From Phycisphaerae bacterium (lineage in GTDB: Bacteria; Planctomycetota; Phycisphaerae; UBA1845; Fen-1342): 64,000 nucleotides of DNA. The notes beneath the pieces were generated by a model. That model saw only the letters and a list, made by a program, of their open reading frames with translations, was not told where the DNA came from and did no database searches. Numbering within the stretch: position 1 is the stretch's first letter; each line of letters starts with the position of its first letter. The stretch spans positions 1 through 64,000 of the forward strand of contig JAGNKU010000011.1 of the NCBI GenBank assembly GCA_017999985.1. The letters run 5' to 3'. Made by a program: the position numbers and the translations under genes. Below, in pieces: positions 1-8,996 of this stretch.

Positions 1-6
1 TTCAAC

Positions 7-79
<73 letters not shown>

Positions 80-569
80 ATCGCAATGTAAGCCTACCGC
101 CCATCTGGCCGCTGTCAAGCTTCGCCACCTGCATATCACGGAAATGCCGTGGCCCATGCCGCCATGTGCACGCGAAAAGCGCGCCAGACATGGTGTACGC
201 CGTACCACACCACACACGGCAAACCGCGCAGTGAACACCGCACCGGGGAGGCACGAATCGCATGCACGGCGTAGGCCGCACCACGCGGCGCACGCGGCAC
301 CGCACAGCGCACGCCGCCACACGCGGCCACCTCCAGTAACGATCCGCCCCCCTACCTGCCCGCACTCACGGACTCCCGCCGCACTCATGCATCCCTACTC
401 GCAATCGCGCATCCCCACCTGCGCTCGCACCGTACTACCCGCGCTCACAAGTTCCCGCCCCCACTCGCAGATCCCCGCCCGCGGTCACACATTTCCACCC
501 GCGCTCACGCACTCCCGCCCGCGTCGCGCGCCCGTTCCGCTGGCGTGATCGCCACGCACACCGTCGCGC
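80..569. other. Gene-free low-complexity GC-rich spacer
   Basis: I see no credible gene here. The open frames translate to Arg/Pro/His/Cys-rich strings without domains, as expected from biased GC-rich DNA. The left half is rich in CGCAC/GCAC motifs. The right half contains a degenerate tandem repeat (separate entry). It separates the initiator tRNA from the 3' end of gatC. Confidence 0.6.
424..523. repeat. Degenerate 20-bp tandem repeat
   Basis: The core CTCAC/CTCGC recurs exactly every 20 bp at 424, 444, 464, 484 (as GTCAC) and 504. Each is followed by a variable 5-6 nt and then a CCCGC-type C-rich block. Less regular copies extend left to about 360. The period is not a multiple of three and no gene overlaps it, so it is a non-coding minisatellite. 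Confidence 0.6.
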
Positions 570-878
570 CTACGCCCCCGAACCCGGCTCCAGCACCGCC
601 GGCACTTTGAAAAAGGCGTCCTCCCGCTCTGGGGCGTTCCGCAGCGCCTCACCATCCGCGTACGTCGCCCCGGGCACATCATCCGCGAGCACGTCCGTCA
701 CCGGCAGGGCGTGCACCAACGGCTCCACCCCGTCCGTGTTCACACCCTCGATCTGCTTGAAATAGGCGAGAATTTCACCCAATTGGCCGGCGAACACGCG
801 CACTTCTTCGGTACTGAGGTTCAGCCGCGCCAACTTCGCGATGTGCCGCACCTGGGCCGCATCAATCCCGCCGGCCAT
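570..878 (-). CDS. gatC: Asp-tRNA(Asn)/Glu-tRNA(Gln) amidotransferase subunit C
   Basis: This 102-aa protein matches the GatC family: an N-terminal helix with HIAKLARLNLS, then EEVRVFAGQLGEILAYF, and a C-terminal extended segment with DAFFKVPAVLE. GatC wraps GatA and GatB in the amidotransferase that converts mischarged Glu-tRNA(Gln) or Asp-tRNA(Asn). The ATG at 878 is preferred over the GTG one codon upstream because GGAGG lies 7 nt before it. It sits 15 bp downstream of rpmB on the same strand, so the two are probably cotranscribed. gatA and gatB are not in the window. Confidence 0.93.
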   Translation of the reverse strand: MAGGIDAAQVRHIAKLARLNLSTEEVRVFAGQLGEILAYFKQIEGVNTDGVEPLVHALPVTDVLADDVPGATYADGEALRNAPEREDAFFKVPAVLEPGSGA

Positions 879-893
879 CACCGTCCCTCCGCG

Positions 894-1166
894 CTACGCC
901 TCCGGGGCCGACGGTGTCGGTGGCACCCAGTCGCGCTTCACGGGCTTCACAACCAGGCCCATCCGGATGGCCTTCGCGCTCACGCGAATACGCGTCACCC
1001 GGCCGTCCACCAGCGCCCGCACCCGCTGGATATTCGGCTTGAACTGCCGCGCGCTGATGCCGGTGGTCTTCCGCCCGACGCCGCCCAGGTACTTCGCCTT
1101 GCCACGCCGCGCGATCGACCGACCAAAGATCGTCTTCTTCCCGGTGAAATAGCATTTCCGGGCCAT
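894..1166 (-). CDS. rpmB: 50S ribosomal protein L28
   Basis: This 90-aa basic protein begins MARKCYFTGKK, followed by GRSIARRGKAKYLGGVGRK and FKPNIQRVRA, as in bL28 of the large ribosomal subunit. It carries a C-terminal extension ending in PPTPSAPEA. An in-frame upstream GTG exists, but the chosen ATG has GAGGGTG a few bases upstream and starts where the family starts. It is the first gene of an rpmB-gatC unit and is divergent from pepP. Confidence 0.95.
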   Translation of the reverse strand: MARKCYFTGKKTIFGRSIARRGKAKYLGGVGRKTTGISARQFKPNIQRVRALVDGRVTRIRVSAKAIRMGLVVKPVKRDWVPPTPSAPEA

Positions 1167-1391
1167 GACACCCTCATTTCCATGCACACGTTGCACACAC
1201 GCCAAGCGCGCCGGGAGGTTCCTGACGCGAGCCCTGTAGTTTACCTGGCGCCTAACACCTGGTCAAACCGATTCCAGGCCGCGCGCTCGCGGACATCTGG
1301 CAATCCGCCGCGTCCCGCGGTAAAGTGCTCGGCTAGCGCGGACAATGGGCAAGGCCTAAGTGCAGCATCCAACCACGGAGCCCGTGCAGCC

Positions 1392-2486
1392 ATGACCAAG
1401 ACCCACAACCTGCCCCCGGAACCTTATTCTTTACGTCTCAACAACTTACGCGCGGAACTCACCCGCCGCAAGCTCGACGGCTATCTCATCCAGGAACGCA
1501 TGGATCAATACTGGGCGACCGGCTTCACCGGCGAGGACGGCGCCGTCCTGTTCACCCAACGCGCTGTTGTGCTCCTTACCGATGGACGTTTCGACGAAGC
1601 TGCCAGCATCGAGGCCCCCTACGCCCGCAAAGTCCTCCGCAAGAAGCGCTCCCCCGACGAGACCATCAAGGAAGTCCGCCACTGCAAGGTCAAGCGACTC
1701 GGCTTCAATCCCGGCCACATGACCGTCAGCGAGTTCAACGCCTTGAAGAAGCTCGCGACGGGCATCAAGCTGGTCCCCGCCGAGGGCCTCGTGACGCCGT
1801 ACCGTGCCTGCAAGGACAGCAGCGAGGTCATGCGCCTGCGGGCCGCGATCCATGTGGCCGAGGCCGCCTTCGAAAAGGTCCGCCGCTGGCTGCAACCCGG
1901 TCAGACGGAGCGCGAGATCGCGACCCAGCTCGTGTACGAGATGCAGAAGCTCGGCGCCCAGGGCGAAACCTTCCCGTCCATCGTCGCCGTCGGGCCCAGC
2001 TCCTCGCTGCCGCACTACGAGCCTGGCGATCGCCAGCTCGTCGAGAACGAAGTGCTCCTCATCGACTGGGGCGCGCGCGTCAACTGGTACGGCAGCGACT
2101 TGACCCGTGTGGTATGGCTCGGTAGCATCCCGCCCCAAATGCGGGCGGTGTTCGATGTCGTGCGCACAGCGCACGACCGCGCCATCGAGGCCGTGCGCCC
2201 CGGCATCAAGGCCCGCGACGTGGACCACGTGGCCCGCGCGATTATTGAGAAGGCCGGCTACGGCAAGCTGTTCAATCACGGGCTCGGGCACGGCTTGGGC
2301 GTCGTCGCCCACGAATCCCCCCGCGTGGCGAAGACCTCCGTCGATGTACTCAAGCCCGGCATGGTGATCACCATCGAGCCGGGTATTTATCTCCCCGGCG
2401 TCGGTGGTGTCCGGCTCGAGGACGACGTGCTGGTCACCGAGTCCGGTTACGAAGTGCTCTCGTCCCTGCCGGTCGAGTTCACATGA
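1392..2486 (+). CDS. pepP: Xaa-Pro aminopeptidase / M24 family peptidase
   Basis: This 364-aa protein has the creatinase-like N-terminal domain (about 1-140, including [17 protein letters not shown]) and a pita-bread M24 catalytic domain. The dinuclear metal ligands are visible: Asp in [10 protein letters not shown] and in YGSDLTR, His in HGLGHGLG, Glu in ITIEPGIY and Glu in VRLEDDVLV. It should remove N-terminal residues preceding proline in the cytoplasm. The frame is open far upstream, but the first ATG compatible with the family is at 1392. Its TGA overlaps the accB ATG. A pepP/pepQ gene upstream of accBC is common in bacteria, though usually with efp between, and efp is absent here. The exact subtype (PepP or PepQ) is not certain. 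Confidence 0.9.
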   Translation: MTKTHNLPPEPYSLRLNNLRAELTRRKLDGYLIQERMDQYWATGFTGEDGAVLFTQRAVVLLTDGRFDEAASIEAPYARKVLRKKRSPDETIKEVRHCKVKRLGFNPGHMTVSEFNALKKLATGIKLVPAEGLVTPYRACKDSSEVMRLRAAIHVAEAAFEKVRRWLQPGQTEREIATQLVYEMQKLGAQGETFPSIVAVGPSSSLPHYEPGDRQLVENEVLLIDWGARVNWYGSDLTRVVWLGSIPPQMRAVFDVVRTAHDRAIEAVRPGIKARDVDHVARAIIEKAGYGKLFNHGLGHGLGVVAHESPRVAKTSVDVLKPGMVITIEPGIYLPGVGGVRLEDDVLVTESGYEVLSSLPVEFT

Positions 2487-2986
2487 GCCAGACCAAGAAA
2501 ACCGGCGAAGAAACCAACGGCGGCAGCGCCGCGAGATTGCCCATGGACATCAAGCACATCAAGAGCCTGATCGAGCTCATGGTCGAGAACGACCTGAGCC
2601 GCATGGAACTGCGCGAAGGCGAGTCGCACATCCTGCTGCGCCGCGGTCAGCCTCCCGTGGCCGTTGCGCCGCCGGTGGTTCACACCGTGGCGGCCAATCC
2701 CGGTCCGGCCGCGCTGGCCGCCCCGGCACCGGTCGCCGCCGACAACGAGATCCTGATCCGCTCGCCGATGGTCGGCACGTTCTACCTCGCGGCCGATCCG
2801 GAATCGCCTCCCTTCGTCAACATCGGCACGCTCGTCGAGCCCAACACGGTCGTGTGCCTGATCGAGGCGATGAAGGTCTTCAACGAGCTGAAGGCCGAAG
2901 TCTCCGGCCGCATCACCAAGATCCTGGCCAAGAACGCGCAGGCCATCGAGTTCGATCAACCGCTGTTCGCCGTCGCACCGGCCTAA
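2483..2986 (+). CDS. accB: Acetyl-CoA carboxylase biotin carboxyl carrier protein
   Basis: This 167-aa protein has an N-terminal helical segment ([13 protein letters not shown], about 21-33), an Ala/Pro-rich linker (about 56-86) and a C-terminal biotinyl domain (about 90-165). The biotin-accepting lysine is K131 in [13 protein letters not shown] carries the carboxyl group between biotin carboxylase and carboxyltransferase in fatty-acid synthesis. The start overlaps the pepP stop (ATGA), which argues for 2483, although the ATG at residue 21 resembles the usual family start. accC follows after 17 bp. Confidence 0.96.
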   Translation: MSQTKKTGEETNGGSAARLPMDIKHIKSLIELMVENDLSRMELREGESHILLRRGQPPVAVAPPVVHTVAANPGPAALAAPAPVAADNEILIRSPMVGTFYLAADPESPPFVNIGTLVEPNTVVCLIEAMKVFNELKAEVSGRITKILAKNAQAIEFDQPLFAVAPA

Positions 2987-3003
2987 CCCGAAGCGGGGTG
3001 CGG

Positions 3004-4356
3004 ATGTTCACCCGAATCCTGGTCGCCAACCGAGGCGAGATCGCGCTCCGCGTCATCCGCGCCTGCCGTGACATGGGCATCGAGGCCATCGCGGTGTACT
3101 CGCGCGCCGATCGCGACGCGGCGTACCTCAAGCTCGCTCACGACGCCATCTGCATCGGGCCGGAGTCGCCCGGCCAGTCGTATCTCAACGCCGCCGCGAT
3201 CATCTCGGCCGCCGAGCTGGCCGACGTGCAGGCCGTCCACCCCGGCTACGGCTTCCTCGCCGAGAACTCGAAGTTCGCGCAGATGTGCCGCGACTGCAAG
3301 ATCGAATTCATCGGCCCCAGCGCCGAAGCCATGCAGAAGCTCGGCGACAAGGTGGCCGCCCGCAAGCTCGCCCGCGAGGCGAAGGTCCCGCTCGTCCCCG
3401 GCAGCCACGGCACCATCGACACCGATGACGACGCCGTCGCGCTCGCCACCAAGATCGGCTATCCCGTCATGATCAAGGCCGCGGCCGGCGGGGGCGGGCG
3501 CGGCATGCGCGCCGCCCATAACGAAGCCTCACTGCGCTCCGGCTTCCGCCACGCGCGCGCTGAGGCCGAGGCGGCGTTTCGCGACGGCACGCTGTATATC
3601 GAGAAGCTGATCGAGCGACCGCGCCATGTCGAGGTCCAGCTCCTCGGCGACCGGCGCGGCAACGTCGTCCACCTCTGGGAGCGCGACTGCTCGCTGCAGC
3701 GCCGCCATCAGAAGCTGGTCGAGGAATCACCCTCGCCGCACATCAGCGCCCGCACGCGCGAGAAGCTCTGCAACGCCGCGGTCCGCCTCGCGAAGGCCGC
3801 CGGCTACTACTCCGCCGGCACCTGCGAGTTCCTCCTCGACCAGGACGAGAATTTCTACTTCATGGAAGTGAACGCCCGCGTCCAAGTCGAACACCCGGTC
3901 ACCGAACTCGTCACCGGCGAGGACATCGTGCAGTGGCAGATCCGCGTCGCCGCCGGCGAGCCGCTCAAGCTCCGGCAGGAGCAGATCCAGCACAGCGGCT
4001 ACGCGATCGAGTGCCGCATCAACGCCGAGAACCCGGACGATGACTTCCGGCCGTGCCCCGGCCCGGTGCAGGAGTTCATCCCCCCGGGCGGCCCCGGCGT
4101 GCGCCTCGACACGCACGTCTACGCCGGCTACACGGTCAGCCCGTACTATGACTCGCTCATCGCAAAGCTGCTGGTGCATCGGCCAACGCGCGCCGACGCG
4201 ATCAACGCGATGCGCCGTGCGCTGGGCGAGTTCGTCGTGCGGCCGATCAAGACGACGATCCCCCTGCACGCGGCGATCATGGAGCAGGCGGACTTTGTCA
4301 AGGGCAACGTCGACACCAATTTCATCGAACGCACCTTCAGTCTTGCCAACCGCTGA
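3004..4356 (+). CDS. accC: Acetyl-CoA carboxylase biotin carboxylase subunit
   Basis: This 450-aa protein has the usual length. It begins [20 protein letters not shown] (biotin carboxylase N-domain) and carries the glycine-rich ATP-grasp loop [10 protein letters not shown], the catalytic/metal region [15 protein letters not shown], and a C-terminal domain with [15 protein letters not shown]. It carboxylates biotin on AccB using ATP and bicarbonate. It is the third gene of pepP-accB-accC. The carboxyltransferase subunits accA and accD are not in the window. Confidence 0.97.
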   Translation: MFTRILVANRGEIALRVIRACRDMGIEAIAVYSRADRDAAYLKLAHDAICIGPESPGQSYLNAAAIISAAELADVQAVHPGYGFLAENSKFAQMCRDCKIEFIGPSAEAMQKLGDKVAARKLAREAKVPLVPGSHGTIDTDDDAVALATKIGYPVMIKAAAGGGGRGMRAAHNEASLRSGFRHARAEAEAAFRDGTLYIEKLIERPRHVEVQLLGDRRGNVVHLWERDCSLQRRHQKLVEESPSPHISARTREKLCNAAVRLAKAAGYYSAGTCEFLLDQDENFYFMEVNARVQVEHPVTELVTGEDIVQWQIRVAAGEPLKLRQEQIQHSGYAIECRINAENPDDDFRPCPGPVQEFIPPGGPGVRLDTHVYAGYTVSPYYDSLIAKLLVHRPTRADAINAMRRALGEFVVRPIKTTIPLHAAIMEQADFVKGNVDTNFIERTFSLANR

Positions 4357-4703
4357 CCAGTGAGGACGACGCTCCCGTCCGGGAGGGCGATACCCCCGTC
4401 CTGGAGGGTGAAGATCCCCGTCCAGGGGGCTGAGCTCCCGCTGAGCCGCGCGAGGGCAGATCTCCAGCCCTGCCATCTGTGACACCTGCGTCCCGCCCGT
4501 GAAGTCCCCCACGCGCGTTTGCCGCCGCGCAGGAAACGCAGCGTCAAATCCGCCGGCCAGCCGTCTATTGCCTAACTGAAATCCGCGTTCGGGCCGCGGG
4601 CCGTTGAGACCGGCGTTTGCATTCAGCGCCGGGCCGTCTAGAGAACAGCACCGTGCCGTTCAGACGACGCGCATCCCGTACGCGCCCTGTTAAGGAGCAT
4701 CCC
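4357..4703. other. Intergenic region between accC and the dockerin gene
   Basis: There is no gene in this 347-bp spacer. Its first 90 bp hold three consecutive near-palindromic blocks (separate entry), which may terminate accC transcription. The right part is the leader of the dockerin gene and ends with AAGGAG at 4692-4697, seven bases before the ATG. Confidence 0.6.
4368..4440. repeat. Three tandem CCCGTCC-centred palindromes
   Basis: Three related blocks follow one another about 22-23 bp apart: CTCCCGTCCGGGAGGG, CCCCCGTCCTGGAGGG and CCCCGTCCAGGGGG. Each folds on itself as a short hairpin and each shares the CCCGTCC core. They begin 12 bp after the accC stop. They may act as stacked terminator or mRNA-stability hairpins, or be a small intergenic repeat family. 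No T-run follows. Confidence 0.5.
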
Positions 4704-5651
4704 ATGTCGCGTTTCATTCACAGGCTGCCCATTGTGTGGGCCACCATCCTCAGCCTGCAGTTCCCACCGCTCTGTGCCGCCGCTGGGCATGATGCTTACA
4801 TGCGCTTCGGCCCACCGACCAACGTGTTTCCGGCCGTCGTGACGGCCGACATCCACATTCTGAATCCCGACGGCACGTGGGGCACCATCCCCGTACCGCC
4901 GATCATCGTCCCGCCGGGGATTCCGGCCGAGGTCAAACGCGACCTCGTCATGGCGGCGCTCGAGAGCGTGACCGATCCGCGCATCGGCGCTATTACACCG
5001 CTCGTGCCGGCCGGCCTCCAGGTGCACCTCGAAACGATCCGCCCGATTCGCGTGCGGTTCAACCCCGGGGCCACCGGCGAAAGCCCCGACTATGTGCTCT
5101 GCAAGGCGATCGACCTGGGCGTCGTGGCCTACAACGGGTTCTTCGACCCGCTCGACTACGCCCAGCAGCCCGCCATCTTCACCGCCGGCATCATCACCGA
5201 CGTGGGCGAACTGACGGCGCAGGTCTCGGCCACGGAGCTGAACCTCCAAACTGACGGGCCCATCATCTGCCAGGCCCTCTTCCAGCGCCTTGCGCCGCAC
5301 GCGCCCCAATACGGGGCTCAGATCAACTACGCTGGCGATCGACTCGAGATCTACTTCGATCCGGCCTATTCCGTCCAAACCGGCGGCGTAATCTTCGGTA
5401 CGACCTCGCCAGGACAGGGCGCCGCGGCGGAGGTCGCGCCACGCGTGCGGTTCATCACCGGCGACGTGAACTGCGACGGTGAGGTCAGCTTCCGCGACAT
5501 CAACGTGTTCATCCTGGCCCTGACCAACCCGGCCGCATACGCCGCCGCTTACCCCGACTGCGACCCACTGACCGCCGACATCAACGGCGACGGTGTCGTT
5601 GACTTCCGCGACATCAACCCGTTCGTGCAACTGTTGGCCGGCGGTGGCTAG
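4704..5651 (+). CDS. Secreted protein with C-terminal dockerin-like domain
   Basis: This 315-aa protein starts with a signal peptide (about 1-29, hydrophobic WATILSLQF, likely cleavage after AAA). The middle is about 220 residues that I do not recognise. The C-terminus (about 250-312) has two Ca2+-binding loops in dockerin style, GDVNCDGEVSFRDIN and ADINGDGVVDFRDIN, spaced by about 35 residues. Such C-terminal modules are frequent in Phycisphaerae secreted proteins and need not mean a cellulosome. The start is set by AAGGAG at 4692-4697. The gene stands alone and converges on the RND operon. The function of the main domain is unknown. Confidence 0.75.
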   Translation: MSRFIHRLPIVWATILSLQFPPLCAAAGHDAYMRFGPPTNVFPAVVTADIHILNPDGTWGTIPVPPIIVPPGIPAEVKRDLVMAALESVTDPRIGAITPLVPAGLQVHLETIRPIRVRFNPGATGESPDYVLCKAIDLGVVAYNGFFDPLDYAQQPAIFTAGIITDVGELTAQVSATELNLQTDGPIICQALFQRLAPHAPQYGAQINYAGDRLEIYFDPAYSVQTGGVIFGTTSPGQGAAAEVAPRVRFITGDVNCDGEVSFRDINVFILALTNPAAYAAAYPDCDPLTADINGDGVVDFRDINPFVQLLAGGG

Positions 5652-5680
5652 AGCCGTTTCGAAACGCCTGCGTGATCCAG

Positions 5681-5730
5681 GGAGGGCGAACTTCCGGCCG
5701 AGCCGAGCCTCAGCCGGAGCCTCGCCCTCC
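5681..5730. terminator. Bidirectional hairpin terminator candidate
   Basis: GGAGGGCGA (5681-5689) is perfectly complementary to TCGCCCTCC (5722-5730), with a second internal pairing TCCGGC/GCCGGA. It lies between the convergent dockerin and RND pump genes, where a terminator for both strands is expected. No clear T-run follows. Confidence 0.5.
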
Positions 5731-5761
5731 TGTTCTGCGCCGGACGGTTATCACGTCTGCC

Positions 5762-8700
5762 CTATCCAGTCTGCGGCGCTGCCGCCGCGCCGGTGCGGCG
5801 GTCCAGCAGCCAGCCGCACAGCGCCGGCAGCACAACGAGCGTCAGCAGCGTGCTACTGATGATGCCGCCGATGACCACGGTCGCGAGGGGCCGTTGCACC
5901 TCCGCACCCGTACCCGTCGCAATCGCCATCGGTACAAAACCCAGCGACGCGACCAGCGCCGTCATCAGCACGGGCCGCAGCCGCGTCAGGCTGCCCCGCA
6001 CGATCGCCTCGTGCAGGCCCGCACCTTCCCGCCGCAACTGGTTGATGAAGCTCACCATCACCAGGCCATTGAGCACCGCGACACCGGACAGCGCGATGAA
6101 CCCGATGCCGGCGGAGATCGAGAACGGTATGTCGCGCAGCCACAGGGCCAGCACGCCGCCGGTCAGCGCCAGCGGCACCCCCGTGAAGACCAGCAGCGCC
6201 TGGCGCACCGAGTTGAACGTCGCGAACAGCAGCACGAAGATCAGCCCGAGCGCAAGCGGGACCACGATCACGAGCCGCTGGCGGGCGGCGACCAGGTTTT
6301 CATACTGCCCGCCCCAACCGAGCCAGTACCCCTCCGGCAGCCGCCCAATCCGCTGCTCGATGCGCTGCTGCGCCTCGGCGACGAACCCGCCCAGGTCGCG
6401 GCCGCGGACGTTGCACTGCACCACTGCCCGCCGCTTGCCGTCCTCCCGCCGAATCGCCCGCGCCCCTTCACCGGTCTCGATGCGCGCCAGGCTGGCAAGC
6501 GGCACATACCCGGCGGAAAGACCGGCGCGCACGCCCCCGCCGTCCGCGCTGGCCAGGGCGTGGTCGCCGGCTGCGCGAGCTGGCAGCGGCACGGGCAGAT
6601 CGCCGATCGCGCGGATGTCGCGGCGCAGGTCTTCCGGCATCCGCACCACGAGCGGGAACCGCCGGTCGCCCTCCATCACCTGTCCGGCCTCGACGCCGCC
6701 GAGCGCAATCTCCACCACGTCCTGAACATCGGCTACGTTCAGACCGTAGCGCGCCACCGCCGCCCGATCGATATCGATGGTGATCATCGGCATACCCGCG
6801 ATCTGCTCGACTTTCACGTCCGCCGCACCGGCGATCGCGCGCAGTTCGCCGGCCACGCGGGCGGCGCACTCCAGGAGCGTGCCCAGATCGTCGCCATAAA
6901 TCTTGACCGCCAGGTCGCTGCGCACGCCGGCGATCAGCTCGTTCATGCGCAGCTCGATTGGCTGGCTGAATTCATAGTTCTGCCCGGGCAGGTCGCGGAC
7001 GACGCGTTCCATCGCCTCGGCGAGCTCTTCCTGCGTCCGCGCACGTTTCCACTGGTCGCGCGGCTTGAGCAGCATGTAGGTATCCGACACCTCCGGGCCG
7101 CACACGTCGGTGACCACTTCGGATGTGCCGGTGCGGGCGAAGATGGCGGCAATTTCGTCCGGGAATTCCCGCAGCAGCGTCTGCTCGACGCGCTCCTGCA
7201 TCTCGAGGCTGGTGGTCAGCGCGATGCTCGGCATGCGCGTCGGCTGGAGCGCGAGCGCGCCTTCACTGAGCTGCGGGACGAACTCGCTGCCCATCCGCGT
7301 CGCGAGCAGCAGCGCCCCCGCGACGACCAGCGCCGCCCCACCGCCCACCAGCCACCGCAGCCGCACCGCCCACTCGACGACCGGACGATAGATCGCCTTC
7401 GCCCAGCGGACGAGGAACATGTCGCGCTCGGCGACCCGGCCACCCAGCACCAGCGCGATGAGCGCCGGCACGACGGTGAACGTCAGCAGCACGGCCCCGG
7501 TCAGCGCGAGCAACACCACCAGCGCCATCGGGCGAAACATCTTTCCTTCGATCCCGGTAAGCGTCACGATCGGTAAGTACACGATCATGATGATCAGCTC
7601 GGCAAACAGCGTCGGCCGGCGTACCTCGCTGGCCGCCTCGTGCACGAGCTGCAGGCGCTCCGGGCGCGTCAGTCGCCGGCCGAGCTCACGCTGGCGCAGC
7701 CCGAGCCGGCGGATGACGTTTTCCACCATGACCACGGTCCCATCAATGATGATCCCGAAGTCGATCGCTCCCAGGCTCATGAGGTTGGCGCTGATGTGGT
7801 TCTGGGCCATGCCCGTGATCGCGAACAGGAGCGAGAGCGGGATCGTGAGCGCCACGACGAGCGCCGCCCGCACGCTGCCGAGCAGCAGGAACAGCACGGC
7901 GATGACCAGCACCGCCCCCCAGGTCAGGTTGTCGCGCACCGTGTGCAGCGTCGCGTCGACCAGGTAGCTCCGGTCATAGAGCGTCGTGATTTGCACATTC
8001 TCCGGAAGCGCCTTGTTTACGTCGGCAATCTTTTGCGCGACGCGGTGTGCCACCGTCCGGCTGTTTTCGCCGTAGAGCAGAATCGCGGTGCCGACGACCG
8101 CCTCGTGCCCATTGGCCGTGCCGCTGCCGGTGCGGAGTTCCTGGCCCAGGGCCACCTCCGCCACGTCCCTGACGTAGATCGGCGTGCCATCCTGCGTGCC
8201 GAGCTTGATATTGCGGATGTCGTCCATGGTCTGGATGAGGCCGGTCGCGCGGATCGTGTACTGCTCGCCGGCATGCTCAATGTACCCCCCGCCGACGTTG
8301 GCGTTGTTCGCGGCCAGCGCCGTGAGCACGTCGCGAAAGCTGAGCCCGTAGGCCATCAGGCGCAGCGGATCCGGCGTGACGTGGTATTGCTTCTCGTAGC
8401 CGCCGATGCTGTTCACCTCGGTGAGGCCTGGCACGGAGCGCAGTTGCGGCTTGACGATCCAGTCCTGGATCGTGCGCAAGTCCGTCGGCGTATATTCCGT
8501 GCCATCCGGCTTCGGGCCGACAGCATCCACGCTCCAGAAGTAGATCTCGCCCAGCCCAGTCCAGATCGGCCCGAGCAGCGGCGTACCGACGCCGGCCGGC
8601 AGGCTCTCCTTCGCCTCGGACAGCCGCTCGCTGACGAGCTGACGCGCGCGGTAGATGTCCACGTCGTCGTCGAAGATCACGCTCACCTGTGACACGCCGT

Positions 8701-8962
8701 AGAACGAGACCGAGCGAATCTCCTCGACGCCGGGGATGCCCTGCATGGCCCACTCGATCGGCGCGGTAATCTGCTGCTCGATCTCGACGGGCGCCAGACC
8801 GGTGACGCCGGTGTTGATCTGCACCTGCTTGTTGGTGACGTCCGGCACGGCGTCAATCGGCAGGCGGGTGAAGTTCCAGATGCCAAGCGCGGCGACGCCG
8901 ATGGCCAGCGCCACCATGAGGTAGCGCTGCTGAATGGCGAACTGCAGTAGCTGACTGATCAT
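5762..8962 (-). CDS. CzcA-like heavy-metal RND efflux pump
   Basis: This 1066-aa protein has full HME-RND length. TM1 begins around residue 14. Two large periplasmic loops follow TM1 and TM7, with hydrophobic segment clusters around 340-540 and 860-1050. The TM4 motif DFGIIIDGTVVMVEN resembles the CzcA-type divalent-cation signature (DFG...DG..VMVEN) rather than the CusA-type motif, so Co/Zn/Cd or Ni export is more likely than Cu/Ag. It should act as a proton-driven inner-membrane trimer with the fusion protein and outer-membrane factor encoded just upstream in the same operon (34-bp gap). The exact metal is inferred from one motif only. Confidence 0.92.
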   Translation of the reverse strand: MISQLLQFAIQQRYLMVALAIGVAALGIWNFTRLPIDAVPDVTNKQVQINTGVTGLAPVEIEQQITAPIEWAMQGIPGVEEIRSVSFYGVSQVSVIFDDDVDIYRARQLVSERLSEAKESLPAGVGTPLLGPIWTGLGEIYFWSVDAVGPKPDGTEYTPTDLRTIQDWIVKPQLRSVPGLTEVNSIGGYEKQYHVTPDPLRLMAYGLSFRDVLTALAANNANVGGGYIEHAGEQYTIRATGLIQTMDDIRNIKLGTQDGTPIYVRDVAEVALGQELRTGSGTANGHEAVVGTAILLYGENSRTVAHRVAQKIADVNKALPENVQITTLYDRSYLVDATLHTVRDNLTWGAVLVIAVLFLLLGSVRAALVVALTIPLSLLFAITGMAQNHISANLMSLGAIDFGIIIDGTVVMVENVIRRLGLRQRELGRRLTRPERLQLVHEAASEVRRPTLFAELIIMIVYLPIVTLTGIEGKMFRPMALVVLLALTGAVLLTFTVVPALIALVLGGRVAERDMFLVRWAKAIYRPVVEWAVRLRWLVGGGAALVVAGALLLATRMGSEFVPQLSEGALALQPTRMPSIALTTSLEMQERVEQTLLREFPDEIAAIFARTGTSEVVTDVCGPEVSDTYMLLKPRDQWKRARTQEELAEAMERVVRDLPGQNYEFSQPIELRMNELIAGVRSDLAVKIYGDDLGTLLECAARVAGELRAIAGAADVKVEQIAGMPMITIDIDRAAVARYGLNVADVQDVVEIALGGVEAGQVMEGDRRFPLVVRMPEDLRRDIRAIGDLPVPLPARAAGDHALASADGGGVRAGLSAGYVPLASLARIETGEGARAIRREDGKRRAVVQCNVRGRDLGGFVAEAQQRIEQRIGRLPEGYWLGWGGQYENLVAARQRLVIVVPLALGLIFVLLFATFNSVRQALLVFTGVPLALTGGVLALWLRDIPFSISAGIGFIALSGVAVLNGLVMVSFINQLRREGAGLHEAIVRGSLTRLRPVLMTALVASLGFVPMAIATGTGAEVQRPLATVVIGGIISSTLLTLVVLPALCGWLLDRRTGAAAAPQTG

Positions 8963-8996
8963 GATTCACACACCCGTTCCAAACCGCGCCGCCGCC

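Noticed and set aside
144-548. 134-aa plus-strand ORF rich in Arg, Pro and His
   Set aside because: Composition simply reflects CG-rich repeats. It has no ribosome binding site or domain and part of it is the 20-bp tandem repeat.
711-1391. Long N-terminal extension of the pepP reading frame
   Set aside because: It runs antisense through gatC and rpmB and has low-complexity translation. The peptidase family starts at the ATG at 1392.
5672-7576. 634-aa plus-strand ORF opposite the RND pump
   Set aside because: Shadow ORF of the efflux pump gene. Arg/His/Gln-rich with no domain.
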